Notes: generated by a model not told the origin, from the letters alone. DNA of 64,000 bases from Pseudomonas sp. AL03 (GCF_029960815.1 NZ_JASBRE010000021.1:37821-101820); one strand, 5' to 3'; positions 33,798 through 45,727 are shown, counted from the stretch's first letter. Numbers and translations are program-made.

Positions 33798-36700
33798 ATG
33801 CCCAGTCGTATAAAGGATTATCTGACACTGATGGCCGCCGGTTTATGCCTGAGCACCTCAGTGCTCGCTGCGCAGACCGTCAGCGAGAACTACACCCTGC
33901 TCAGTCGCTCAATGACCGGACACCAGGAAGTCCAACTGGATAAATTACAACGGCAATGGATCAAGAATAAACGGGAACTGATCCTTGGCACGTCAGCCCC
34001 GGACTACCCTCCTTTCGACCTGACCACCAGTGGTCACGACTACGAAGGTTATACCGCTGATTACGCGGGCCTCCTGGGTACATCAACCGGTTTGCCAATC
34101 AAGGTTCTGCGCTTTGCGTCCCGGGAGGCCGCAATCAAAGCACTCGAAAACGGCGAGGTCGACTTGCTGGGTAGCGCCAATGGATTCGAAGCACATAACG
34201 CCGACATTGTACTTTCCACACCCTACGCCGTGGACCAGCCGGTTCTGGTGACACGCGAAGGAGAAACCAGATCCTTGACCGATGGCCTGGCCGGTCTACG
34301 GCTGAGCATGGTGTATCACTATTTGCCGCGGGAAGAGGTCAAGGCAATGTATCCGAGGGCGATCATCACGTCCTTTCCGTCCTACCAGAATGCGATCAAT
34401 GCAGTTGCCTTCGACCAGGCTGATGTTTTTCTGGGAGACACAATTTCCACCCATTACATGATCAACAAGGGCTATCTGAACAACATCCGCATGGCCAACT
34501 TCGGCAAACACGAAGCCCACGGTTTCAGCTTTGCCGTGCGCAAGGACAACCCGCAATTGCTCGGGATCATCGACGCAATACTCAGCGCGATCCCCACCAG
34601 CGAACGCGATAACATCGCCAAACGCTGGAGTGCCGGCAGTGACATTCTTCTTACCGATCAAAAACTGCAGCTCACCCACACCGAGGAACGCTGGCTGGCA
34701 CAACATCCGGTAGTCCGTGTGGTGGTCAATGAGGCCTTTGCGCCGCTGACGTTTTTCGACAGTAATAACAACTTTCGTGGGGTTACCGCGGACTTGCTCG
34801 AGCTGATCAGATTGCGCACCGGGTTGCGATTCGACGTCCATCGCAGCCGCAGCGATGACGAGATGATCGAGCAGATCAGGGACAATAAGGCCGACTTGAT
34901 CGCCGCCCTGCTCCCCAGCGCCCAACGTGAAACGACGTTGAACTTCACCCGCCCCTATCTGCAAGACTCCTTTGTTCTGCTGACTCGCAAAGCCGCCGAC
35001 AGCCCGACAAGCCTTGAGCAGTTGCAGGACAAACGCCTGGCTATCGCCCAAGGCAACCCCCTGGTGGATTACCTGCGCAGCGAGTTTCCGCGGATCAGGC
35101 TGATTGAAACACCCGACGCATTCAGCGCCGTGGAGTGGCTGGCCGAGGGCAAGGCAGACGGCGCGGTGAACTCACTGGTGATTGCGAACTACTTCATCTC
35201 ATCGCGGCTCTTTGAGCACACACTTCAAATCAGTACCACCATCGGTACCCGCGAGGCCGCGTTCTCCCTGGCCACAGGACGAGATACCAAAGAACTGAAT
35301 TCCATCCTCAACAAGGCGCTGCTGAGCATTGCGCCGCAAGAGCTGGGCATCATCAACAGCCGCTGGCGTGGCTATTCGGCGTCCTCGCAAAGTACCTGGC
35401 GCCTCTATCACCGAATGTTCTACCAAATTATTTTCGGTTCCGGGGTGCTGCTGCTGATTTCCTTTGCCTGGAACGCTTACATGCGTCGCCAGATTAAGCA
35501 GCGTCAGGCGGCCGAGCGCGCATTGAACGATCAACTCGAATTCATGCGATCGCTGGTCAACGGTACGCCTCATCCCATCTACGTACGCGATCGCCAGGGA
35601 CTGCTGCAAAGTTGCAACGACAGTTACCTGGAAGCCTTCTGCGCGAAACGTAAAGACGTCATTGGCAAAAGCGTCATGCAGGGCAACATGAGCAATGCGT
35701 TCGAAGCCCGGGAATATCAGGCCGATTACCAGCGTGTCGTGGCCGAGGGCATACCGCTGATTCTCGACCGCGCGTTGCACATCGGCGGCCGCAGGCTGAC
35801 GATTTACCACTGGATTCTTCCCTACCGTGATTCGAGCGGTGAAGTGCAAGGCATCATCGGCGGCTGGATCGACATCAGTGAACGGCGGCAACTGTTCGAT
35901 GATCTGCGCTGCGCGAAAGAGCGCGCCGATGAAGCCAACCGGGCCAAAAGCACGTTTCTGGCGACCATGAGCCATGAGATCCGCACCCCGATGAATGCGG
36001 TCATCGGCATGCTCGAACTGACGCTCAAGCGTATCGATCATGAGCACCCGGATCGCCCTGCCATCGATGTGGCGTACAACTCGGCGAAGGACCTGCTGGA
36101 ACTGATCGGGGATATTCTCGACATTGCACGGATCGAATCCGGGCGTCTTAGCCTGAGCCCTGAGCGCGTCAATCCAAGTGAAATCGTGACCTCGGTCGTG
36201 CGGGTCTTCGATGGACTGGCACGCCAGAAAAATCTCCGACTGCTGCTGGAGTTCCGCCCTGACAATTCGGAGTTTGAAGTCCTGTTGGACCCGATGCGCT
36301 TCAAGCAGGTGCTGTCCAACCTGGTCAGCAACGCCATCAAGTTTACGGAGCATGGCCAGGTCAGGGTCATCGTCGACCTGCAGTCCACCGCCGAACCCGA
36401 GCGGGTTCAGATGCTGTTGCATGTTCAGGACAGTGGCATAGGCATCAGCGAACAGGATCAGCAGCGGTTATTCGAACCCTTCGCTCAAGCCGATAATTGC
36501 GCACAATCAGGCAGAGGTGGCGCAGGACTGGGTCTGGTGATCAGCCGCAGCCTGTGCGAGATGATGGGTGGCAGCCTGCAATTGAGCAGCCAGCCGGGTG
36601 TGGGCACTCAAGTCGAGGTTTCGTTACACCTGGCAACACTGCCACTCGAGCAGGTGCCGGAGACTGTTGAAGCGCACATACACACCACGACGACCCCCTT

Positions 36701-37442
36701 GAACGTTCTGGTGGTCGACGATCACCCGGCCAATCGCTTGCTCATGTGCCAGCAACTGGAGTTTCTGGGGCATCGATTCAGCGTCCAGGCGGATGGCGAA
36801 GCGGGATACGAGGCGTGGAAAGCAGAGCCGTTCGATCTGGTGATTGTCGATTGCAACATGCCGATCATGAACGGATACGAACTGGCCCGCGCCATTCGCC
36901 GACAGGAACAACAAACGCAACGCCCGCCCTGTACCGTTCTGGGTTTTACCGCCAACGCGCAACCGGAAGAAATACAACGCTGCAAACAAGCCGGGATGGA
37001 CGACTGCCTGTTCAAGCCCCTCACCCTGACAGCCTTGAGTCAGTGGGTTGAAGGTATCAGGCCGACCGTCCGCGATCCGGCGTTCAGCCTGCAAGGGCTG
37101 CGTCTTTTGACGGGTGGAAATCCGCTATTGGACCAGCGATTGTTGGCCGAACTGTTGAACAGCAACCGTTTGGACCGACAAGAATTGCTGGCCCTGTCCC
37201 TATCCAAAGACCCACAGTCATTTCTCGACGTCGCCCACAAAATCAAGGGCGCCGCCCGAATCGTCCAGGCCTCCCGAGTGATCGACAGCTGCGAGGCGTT
37301 GGAAAAGGCCTGCCATGAAGTGTTCCATCACGACGAGGTGGCCGATTGCAGCAAGGCTATAGAGCGCGCCATGCTCGAACTGGAGCAAGCCTTGCAGCAA
37401 CAAATTGGCCAAAACGACAACAGCAGAATGACAGAGCCTTAA
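33798..37442 (+). CDS. BvgS/EvgS-type hybrid sensor kinase
   Basis: 1214 residues from the ATG at 33798 (a GTG 12 nt upstream overlaps the previous stop). Order: signal peptide (1-25); two periplasmic SBP_bac_3-type sensor domains (~55-275 and ~300-525); one membrane helix (~543-558); PAS (~575-690); HisKA with phosphoacceptor H726 in MSHEIRTPMNAVIG; HATPase (SNAIKF N-box, DSGIGIS, GAGLGLVIS); receiver with D1018 in LVIVDCNMPIMNGYE; C-terminal Hpt with H1147 in VAHKIKGAARIVQ. All phosphorelay residues are present, so a His-Asp-His-Asp relay to the upstream regulator is expected. The sensed ligand is unknown. Confidence 0.9.
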   Translation: MPSRIKDYLTLMAAGLCLSTSVLAAQTVSENYTLLSRSMTGHQEVQLDKLQRQWIKNKRELILGTSAPDYPPFDLTTSGHDYEGYTADYAGLLGTSTGLPIKVLRFASREAAIKALENGEVDLLGSANGFEAHNADIVLSTPYAVDQPVLVTREGETRSLTDGLAGLRLSMVYHYLPREEVKAMYPRAIITSFPSYQNAINAVAFDQADVFLGDTISTHYMINKGYLNNIRMANFGKHEAHGFSFAVRKDNPQLLGIIDAILSAIPTSERDNIAKRWSAGSDILLTDQKLQLTHTEERWLAQHPVVRVVVNEAFAPLTFFDSNNNFRGVTADLLELIRLRTGLRFDVHRSRSDDEMIEQIRDNKADLIAALLPSAQRETTLNFTRPYLQDSFVLLTRKAADSPTSLEQLQDKRLAIAQGNPLVDYLRSEFPRIRLIETPDAFSAVEWLAEGKADGAVNSLVIANYFISSRLFEHTLQISTTIGTREAAFSLATGRDTKELNSILNKALLSIAPQELGIINSRWRGYSASSQSTWRLYHRMFYQIIFGSGVLLLISFAWNAYMRRQIKQRQAAERALNDQLEFMRSLVNGTPHPIYVRDRQGLLQSCNDSYLEAFCAKRKDVIGKSVMQGNMSNAFEAREYQADYQRVVAEGIPLILDRALHIGGRRLTIYHWILPYRDSSGEVQGIIGGWIDISERRQLFDDLRCAKERADEANRAKSTFLATMSHEIRTPMNAVIGMLELTLKRIDHEHPDRPAIDVAYNSAKDLLELIGDILDIARIESGRLSLSPERVNPSEIVTSVVRVFDGLARQKNLRLLLEFRPDNSEFEVLLDPMRFKQVLSNLVSNAIKFTEHGQVRVIVDLQSTAEPERVQMLLHVQDSGIGISEQDQQRLFEPFAQADNCAQSGRGGAGLGLVISRSLCEMMGGSLQLSSQPGVGTQVEVSLHLATLPLEQVPETVEAHIHTTTTPLNVLVVDDHPANRLLMCQQLEFLGHRFSVQADGEAGYEAWKAEPFDLVIVDCNMPIMNGYELARAIRRQEQQTQRPPCTVLGFTANAQPEEIQRCKQAGMDDCLFKPLTLTALSQWVEGIRPTVRDPAFSLQGLRLLTGGNPLLDQRLLAELLNSNRLDRQELLALSLSKDPQSFLDVAHKIKGAARIVQASRVIDSCEALEKACHEVFHHDEVADCSKAIERAMLELEQALQQQIGQNDNSRMTEP

Positions 37443-37491
37443 CTATGCTAGGACGCTGAGCAGTGTGTTAACCATCATGGAGAGACCTGCA

Positions 37492-40440
37492 ATGCCCAGC
37501 GCACTGCGCCCGGATCAACGGCGGTTTCCCCTGCACGTCCATATCAGCGTGATGTTCACGCTCCTGTTGATGCTGACTGGAGTGGTGCTGGGCATTTTCA
37601 ACTACCGGCACACCACGCAGATCATTCTTTCCAGCAGTGAAAAGCTCTTCAACCGCATCGAGCAGGACGTCCGCCTGGACCTGCACACCACCTATGAGCC
37701 GATTCGTCATCTGCTGAGCCTGTTGGCGGATTATCCAGCGACGCAGGCACCTGACCTGGAGCAACGCCTGGCGTTGTTCAAACCCTTCAGCCAGTCACTC
37801 AAGGACAACCCCGACCTGGCCTCGCTGTATCTGGGCTACGGCAATGGTGATTTCTTCATGGTTCGGCCCTTGCGAACCTCCGGTCTGAAAACGCTCCTGA
37901 ATGCCCCGGACACTGCGGCTTATCAGGTGTGGAGCATTGAGCGAACCGGCAACAACGGGAAGGTCCGCTCCCAATCACTGTTTTTCGATCAAGATCTGAC
38001 CCTCATCAGTCGCCAGGACAATCCCGACGAAACCTACGATCCGCGAACCCGCGCCTGGTATGCCAACGCCCGCAGCGACAGGGATCAGATCACCACCGAA
38101 CCCTACATTTTTTTCTCCACCCACAATGTCGGCACCACCCTGGCCCGGCGCAGCGGCGAACACGCCGTCATGGGCGCCGATCTGACCCTGGCGGAACTCT
38201 CCACGACCTTGGCCAAACATGTGGTGACCCCCAGTACAGAAATTGTGCTGTTCGATGCCGAGGGCAATGCCATTGCTTATCCTGACAGCAGCAAATTGAT
38301 CATCGACGATCAGACTGCCCGCCTGATCAAAGCCGCCGACCTGAGCCCCAGCCTCGGCGCGCTGCTCAACAATCCCCCCGAAGGTAACCGCCTGGATGTC
38401 GCCGGTCGTCAATGGATCGTTGCCCGCAGCAGCATGCAGGAGGGTGGCCCCCAGGGACTGCAACTGGCGCTGCTGGTACCGGAAGATGAATTACTCGTCG
38501 ATGCCTACCGCATGCGCTGGCAAGGCGCGCTGATCACCTTGGCCACGCTGTTGCTATGCCTGCCGCTGGGTTGGCTGACCTCTCGGATTCTGGTTAAACC
38601 CCTGCGCGCGCTGGTGCGGGAGGCCGATGCGGTTCGCAGTTTCGACTTCAACTTTCCGCCCTCACGTCGCTCTCCCGTGCTCGAAGTCGACCAACTGAGC
38701 GTGTCGATGGCGCGCATGAAAGATACCTTGGCGAGTTTTTTCCAGATCACCGAAAGCCTGAGCGCCGAGGTCCGTTTTGCCCCCTTGCTGGAACGCGTGT
38801 TGTTTGAAACTGTGAAAATCGGCCAGGCCCAGGCCGGTCTGATCTACCTGCGCGAAAGTGATGGCGATCGCATGGAGCCACAGGGTCTGGTCATCAACGG
38901 CATCTCACAGGCGTTGCCGTCCTTTGATCTTCAAGGACACGAACTCCAGGCTCCGCATAGCCCTGCATGGCTACGGCAGCTGTCGAATGCCGACAACGTC
39001 GTCACCACGCTTGGTTTCGAACAGGCGGGGGATTTGCAGAAGGTGCTGCTTGCGCTGGAGTGCCCCCGCGTTCATCTGATCGGTATTCGACTGCACAATC
39101 GTCATCACGAAACCCTGGGCCTGCTGGTCCTGCTGTTGGCCGATACCGGCAACCAGAGCGATCTGGAAAAACTTCGTCCAGACCGCATCGCGTTCCTCCA
39201 GGCCGTATCCGGCGCGGCCGCCGTGAGTATTGAAAGTCAGCGTCTGCAAGCCAAACAAAAACAACTGCTGGACGCCTTCATTCAACTGCTGGCCGGTGCG
39301 ATTGACGCCAAAAGCCCCTACACCGGCGGTCACTGCCAGCGAGTGCCGGCGCTGACCCTGATGCTCGCCCAGGCCGCAGCGGCCAGCCAGGACCCGGCCT
39401 TCAGTGGCTACCAACCCACCGACGATGAATGGGAAGCGCTGCACATCGCGGCTTGGCTACATGATTGCGGCAAGGTCACCACTCCGGAATACGTGGTCGA
39501 TAAAGCCACGAAGCTGGAAACGCTTTACGACCGTATCCACGAAATCCGTACCCGTTTCGAAGTGCTCAAGCGCGATGTCTGGATCAACTATTGGCAAGCC
39601 ATGACCCTGGGTGGTGACGAGCAGCACCTGACCGAACTGCGCAACGCCACTCTGGCGGGGCTGGACGATGACTTCGCGTTCGTTGCCCGCTGCAACCTGG
39701 GGGGCGAGGCGATGGCCGAGTCCGACCTGCAACGCCTTCACAGCATGGCCCTGCGCACCTGGACCCGAACACTGGATGACCGGCTGGGCGTTTCCTGGGA
39801 AGAGAACCGACGCCAGGCGCGAACCCCGGCACCGGCACTGCCGGTCAGCGAACCATTGCTGGCGGACAAACCCGAGCACCTGTTCGAACGACCCGAAGCC
39901 GAACTGATTCCGGAAGATAATCCCTGGGGGTTCAAACTCGATGTGCCGCGCTACAAGTACAACAGGGGCGAGCTCTACAACCTGAGCATTGCCCGAGGCA
40001 CCCTGACCCGCGAGGAGCGTTACATCATCAATCACCACAGGGTGCAGACAATTCTGATGCTCAGCCACCTGCCCTTCCCCGGTCACCTCAACAACGTCGC
40101 GGAGATCGCCGGCGGCCACCATGAAAAAATGGACGGCACCGGGTACCCCAAACAATTGAAGCGTGAAGAAATGAGCCTGCCGGCGCGGATGATGGCGATT
40201 GCCGATATTTTCGAAGCACTGACCGCCGCCGATCGCCCCTACAAGAAAGCCAAGTCGTTGAGCGAAGCGCTGGGCATCATGGCCACCCTGTGCCGGGACG
40301 CCCACATCGATCCTGAGTTGTTTGGGCTGTTCATCAACGCACAAATCTATTTGCAGTACGCCGATCGATTCCTCGACCCCCAACAAATCGATGCGGTGGA
40401 CCCGTCGAGCCTGCTGGTCAAGGCAGGCTTGAGGGCATGA
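37492..40440 (+). CDS. Membrane HD-GYP c-di-GMP phosphodiesterase with sensor, HAMP and GAF domains
   Basis: About 982 residues from the ATG at 37492 (GGAGAGA upstream; in-frame GTG at 37465). Membrane helix ~18-38, periplasmic dCache-type sensor (DPRTRAWYANARSD, MGADLTLAELS), second helix ~345-365, HAMP, GAF (~430-590), then an HD-GYP domain: TGGHCQRVPALT, H657-D658 in HDCGK, and HHEKMDGTGYP at 876-886. HD and GYP motifs stand 219 residues apart against roughly 60 normally, so about 160 residues are inserted. It lies 49 nt after the hybrid kinase and probably shares its transcript. c-di-GMP hydrolysis is inferred from the motifs. Confidence 0.87.
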   Translation: MPSALRPDQRRFPLHVHISVMFTLLLMLTGVVLGIFNYRHTTQIILSSSEKLFNRIEQDVRLDLHTTYEPIRHLLSLLADYPATQAPDLEQRLALFKPFSQSLKDNPDLASLYLGYGNGDFFMVRPLRTSGLKTLLNAPDTAAYQVWSIERTGNNGKVRSQSLFFDQDLTLISRQDNPDETYDPRTRAWYANARSDRDQITTEPYIFFSTHNVGTTLARRSGEHAVMGADLTLAELSTTLAKHVVTPSTEIVLFDAEGNAIAYPDSSKLIIDDQTARLIKAADLSPSLGALLNNPPEGNRLDVAGRQWIVARSSMQEGGPQGLQLALLVPEDELLVDAYRMRWQGALITLATLLLCLPLGWLTSRILVKPLRALVREADAVRSFDFNFPPSRRSPVLEVDQLSVSMARMKDTLASFFQITESLSAEVRFAPLLERVLFETVKIGQAQAGLIYLRESDGDRMEPQGLVINGISQALPSFDLQGHELQAPHSPAWLRQLSNADNVVTTLGFEQAGDLQKVLLALECPRVHLIGIRLHNRHHETLGLLVLLLADTGNQSDLEKLRPDRIAFLQAVSGAAAVSIESQRLQAKQKQLLDAFIQLLAGAIDAKSPYTGGHCQRVPALTLMLAQAAAASQDPAFSGYQPTDDEWEALHIAAWLHDCGKVTTPEYVVDKATKLETLYDRIHEIRTRFEVLKRDVWINYWQAMTLGGDEQHLTELRNATLAGLDDDFAFVARCNLGGEAMAESDLQRLHSMALRTWTRTLDDRLGVSWEENRRQARTPAPALPVSEPLLADKPEHLFERPEAELIPEDNPWGFKLDVPRYKYNRGELYNLSIARGTLTREERYIINHHRVQTILMLSHLPFPGHLNNVAEIAGGHHEKMDGTGYPKQLKREEMSLPARMMAIADIFEALTAADRPYKKAKSLSEALGIMATLCRDAHIDPELFGLFINAQIYLQYADRFLDPQQIDAVDPSSLLVKAGLRA

Positions 40441-40923
40441 TCAGCAGTCGGTCAGGCGCAGGAAAATCGCCGCCAATTGCTCGATACCGGCCTGATCTTC
40501 AGCGGTAAAACGCGCCAGTTTCGGGCTGTCGAGGTCCAGCACGCCAATCAATCGACCGTCCTTGACGAGCGGCACCACCAGTTCGCTGTTCGACGCGCTG
40601 TCGCAAGCGATGTGTCCGGGGAACGCGTGCACGTCCTCGACCAACTGGGTCTGCAAGGTCGTCGCCGCAGCCCCGCATACGCCCCGACCGAATGGAATCC
40701 GCACGCAGGCGATCTGCCCTTGAAAAGGGCCGAGTACCAGTTCTTCGTTGCGATTGAGGTAGAACCCAGCCCAGTTCAGGTCATCGAGCAGGTTGTACAG
40801 GAACGCCGAGAACTGCGCGGCGTTAGCGATGAAATCCCGCTCGTCCGCCAGCAATGACTCCAATTGCGCCCACAGCATGCCGTAGCCTTCGAGGCCCTGG
40901 CCGCTCTTCTGTAAATCGATCAT
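40441..40923 (-). CDS. msrC: Free methionine-R-sulfoxide reductase (GAF domain, fRMsr)
   Basis: 160 residues from the ATG at 40923, which overlaps the stop of the ATPase gene upstream (ATGA). A single GAF domain with the three cysteines of fRMsr enzymes: ACVRIPFGRGVCGAAA (two) and HIACDSASNSELVVPL (third). These enzymes reduce free methionine-R-sulfoxide, with thioredoxin as electron donor. The coupling to a DUF815 ATPase is notable, and msrB lies 5 kb away. Confidence 0.88.
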   Translation of the reverse strand: MIDLQKSGQGLEGYGMLWAQLESLLADERDFIANAAQFSAFLYNLLDDLNWAGFYLNRNEELVLGPFQGQIACVRIPFGRGVCGAAATTLQTQLVEDVHAFPGHIACDSASNSELVVPLVKDGRLIGVLDLDSPKLARFTAEDQAGIEQLAAIFLRLTDC

Positions 40924-41810
40924 GCCTTGTGCTCCAACAGCTTCAGCCCGACCCAATAGCGGGCAAATTGATACGCGCAACGTCCGTTGCGATTACCCCG
41001 GCCCGTGGCCCAGCGCACCGCGAGGATGTCCAGTTCCTCGTCTCGTTGCCACTTAAGGTCCGCCTTGTCGGCCAGTTGACCGATCCAGTGTTCGACGACG
41101 TTGAGGAAGTGTTCTTGGGTAAACGGGTAGAACGACAGCCACAATCCGAAACGGTCCGACAGCGCAATCTTGTCTTCCACCGCCTCGCTGGGATGGAGTT
41201 CGCCGTCGACCCTTTTCCAGTTTTCGTTATCGCTTTCCTTTTCCGGCACCAGATGGCGACGGTTGGAAGTGGCGTACAGCAAAACGTTATCCGGCGCCTG
41301 TTCGAGAGAGCCGTCGAGCACGCTCTTGAGTACGCGATAGTCACCCTCGCCCGACTCGAACGACAGGTCATCGCAGAACAGCACGAAACGCTGGGGCAGC
41401 TTGGCGATTTGTTCGACCACTCGCGGCAAGTCTGCCAAGTGATCGCGTTCGATCTCGATCAACCGCAATCCCCCCTTGGCGTGTTCGGCCAGCAAGGCGC
41501 GAACCAGCGACGATTTACCGGTGCCGCGCGAGCCCCAGAGCAACGCGTGGTTGGCCGGCATGCCGTCGAGGAACTGTTGGGTATTTCGCCCCAGTTGCTC
41601 CAGTTGCCGGTCGACGCCGATCAGGTCGGACAAACGCATGTCGAGGCTGACTTGCAGCGGCAGCATGAAACCGCTGCGCCCCTCGCGCTGCCAGCGTGCA
41701 GCCAGGCAGTGATTCCAGTCGATGGCTTGCCGAGGTGCGGGCAACAGCGGTTCGATACGGGCCAAAACGGCATCGGCACGTTCAAGAAAAGCATTTAATC
41801 GGGAATCCAC
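40920..41810 (-). CDS. DUF815 AAA-type ATP-binding protein
   Basis: 296 residues from a GTG at 41810 with AGGAGAAG upstream. After an N-terminal helical part comes a P-loop ATPase: Walker A GSRGTGKSSLVRALL, Walker B FVLFCDDLSFE, sensor-like LLYATSNRRHLVPE, and LSDRFGLWLSFYPFTQEHFLNVVEHW, all typical of the DUF815 family. The cellular role of the family is not established to my knowledge. It is translationally coupled to the fRMsr gene downstream and diverges from the SagS-like kinase. Confidence 0.85.
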   Translation of the reverse strand: MDSRLNAFLERADAVLARIEPLLPAPRQAIDWNHCLAARWQREGRSGFMLPLQVSLDMRLSDLIGVDRQLEQLGRNTQQFLDGMPANHALLWGSRGTGKSSLVRALLAEHAKGGLRLIEIERDHLADLPRVVEQIAKLPQRFVLFCDDLSFESGEGDYRVLKSVLDGSLEQAPDNVLLYATSNRRHLVPEKESDNENWKRVDGELHPSEAVEDKIALSDRFGLWLSFYPFTQEHFLNVVEHWIGQLADKADLKWQRDEELDILAVRWATGRGNRNGRCAYQFARYWVGLKLLEHKA

Positions 41811-41933
41811 GTCTTCTCCTCGGGCACGTTCACAGTAATGATGGCGATACAGCGACGAAACACAGCGTTCGGTTCCGGTTCATTCCTTTGCACAAGGGCT
41901 CGCGAGAACATCGGTATCCATGCATGATCAACT

Positions 41934-44277
<2,344 letters not shown>

Positions 44278-44297
<20 letters not shown>

Positions 44298-44742
44298 TTT
44301 GCCCCAACAAGTGATCAAGGCCATCGCGCAGATCATTCAGGCGATCCAGATCCACACCGCTGTCGCACAGCAAGCGGGCCTTGAGCGGCCCGACCTGATC
44401 GCGCAAGGCCTTGCCGGTGGGCGACAGGCTCAAGTGCACTTCACGCTCATCCCGCGCCGAGCGCTGACGCTGAACCAGTTGCAGTTGCTCAAGACGCTTG
44501 AGCAACGGCGTCAGCGTGCCGGAATCCAGCGTCAGGCGTTCGCCCAACGCCTTGACCGTCGGCTGCTCAGGGGCTGCCTCCTGCCATTCCCACAACACCA
44601 GCATCGCCAGGTATTGCGGGTAGGTCAGGCCGAGCTGATCGAGCATCGGCTTGTAGGCGCGGATCACCGCCCGGGAAGCGGCGTACAGTTTGAAGCACAG
44701 TTGGCTGTCGAGCTTCAGGGAATCGACTGACAAGGTGTTCAT
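44278..44742 (-). CDS. ospR: OspR/OhrR-type MarR regulator of oxidative stress
   Basis: 154 residues from the ATG at 44742, which overlaps the gpx stop (ATGA). MarR winged helix: VDSLKLDSQLCFKLYAASRAVIRAYKPMLDQLGLTYPQYLAMLVLWE at the N-terminus with the conserved redox Cys16, recognition region VKALGERLTLDSGTLTPLLKRLEQLQLVQRQRSARDERE. OhrR-type repressors leave DNA when this cysteine is oxidised by peroxides. It is co-transcribed with glutathione peroxidase, and a palindromic operator lies upstream of the pair. Confidence 0.87.
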
Positions 44743-45224
44743 TTGAGCAGGGCTTCGATCTCGCGGCTCAGGTCCTGCGGCTTGGTCGCGGGGGCGAAGC
44801 GCTTGACCAGCTGGCCATCCTTGCCGATCAGAAACTTGGTGAAGTTCCACTTGATGCCCTGGGAACCCAGCACACCCGGCGCGCGCTTTTTCAGTTGAAC
44901 GAACAGCGGATGGGCACCGGCGCCATTGACTTCAATCTTTTTGAACAGCGGAAAACTGACGCCGAAGTTCAACTCGCAGAACTCGGAAATCGCCCCTTCG
45001 TTGCCCGGCTCCTGCTTGCCGAACTGATTGCACGGGAACCCAAGCACCACCAGACCTTGATCCTTGTAGGTCTGCCACAACTCTTCAAGGCCTTTGTACT
45101 GCGGGGTGAAGCCGCATTTGCTCGCCGTGTTGACCACCAGCACGGCTTTGCCAGCGAAATCCGCCAGGGTCTTTTGCTCACCCTTGATGGTGGTGCAAGG
45201 GATGCTCAGCAGGTTGTCGCTCAT
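44739..45224 (-). CDS. gpx: Glutathione peroxidase (cysteine type)
   Basis: 161 residues from the ATG at 45224. Gpx hallmarks: VLVVNTASKCGFTPQYKGLEELW with Cys in place of selenocysteine, LGFPCNQFGKQEPG with the catalytic Gln, and IKWNFTKFLIGKDG with the catalytic Trp-Asn. It reduces peroxides in the cytoplasm, probably with thioredoxin rather than glutathione as donor, as is common for bacterial Cys-Gpx. First gene of the gpx-ospR pair; expression should rise when OspR is oxidised. Confidence 0.9.
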   Translation of the reverse strand: MSDNLLSIPCTTIKGEQKTLADFAGKAVLVVNTASKCGFTPQYKGLEELWQTYKDQGLVVLGFPCNQFGKQEPGNEGAISEFCELNFGVSFPLFKKIEVNGAGAHPLFVQLKKRAPGVLGSQGIKWNFTKFLIGKDGQLVKRFAPATKPQDLSREIEALLK

Positions 45225-45266
45225 GATTCGGACTCTAAATGAGGGAAGATGAGACAAACATAGCGA

Positions 45267-45287
45267 GCAATTGAATTGCGTGCAATT
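45267..45287. promoter_or_regulatory. OspR/OhrR-type operator upstream of gpx-ospR
   Basis: Two interlocked palindromes: GCAATT-G-AATTGC at 45267-45279 and AATTGC-GT-GCAATT at 45274-45287. The ATT-rich dyad resembles OhrR-family operators and sits 43 bp upstream of the gpx start, where a repressor would cover the promoter. Confidence 0.65.
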
Positions 45288-45325
45288 TAATTATCCGATG
45301 GGCGATCATCAGATCACCCTCTGGC

Positions 45326-45727
45326 TTATTTTCCGCGGGGTACCAGGTCCAGGCACACCGAGTTGATGCAATAACGCAGACCGGTCGGCGGTGGACCGTC
45401 GGGGAACACGTGCCCCAGGTGCGCATCGCATTTGCCGCAGACCACTTCGGTGCGGATCATGCCGTGGCTGACGTCACGGATCTCGACCATGGCGCTGTCG
45501 CCGATCGGCGCGTAGAAGCTCGGCCAGCCGCAGCCGGAGTCGAATTTGGTCTTGGAGTCGAACAGTGACTCGTTGCAGCAGATGCAGTGGTAAACGCCGT
45601 CAGTTTTGGTGTCGTTAAATTTGCCGGAGAACGGTCGCTCGGTGCCCTTGAGGCGGCAAACGTTGTACTGCTCCGGGTCGAGCATTGCTTTCCATTCTTC
45701 CAGGGTTTTTTCCAACTTTTCCATCAT
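45326..45727 (-). CDS. msrB: Peptide methionine-R-sulfoxide reductase MsrB
   Basis: 133 residues from one of two tandem ATGs near 45727 (GAGG upstream). MsrB features: YNVCRLKGTERPFSGKFNDTKTDGVYHCICCNESLFDSKTKFDSGCGWPSFY, two zinc CxxC pairs (CICC and CGKC), and the catalytic Cys in RYCINSVCLDLVP. It reduces methionine-R-sulfoxide in proteins. It is next to gpx-ospR on the same strand and so forms part of an oxidative-damage repair locus. Confidence 0.93.
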   Translation of the reverse strand: MMEKLEKTLEEWKAMLDPEQYNVCRLKGTERPFSGKFNDTKTDGVYHCICCNESLFDSKTKFDSGCGWPSFYAPIGDSAMVEIRDVSHGMIRTEVVCGKCDAHLGHVFPDGPPPTGLRYCINSVCLDLVPRGK

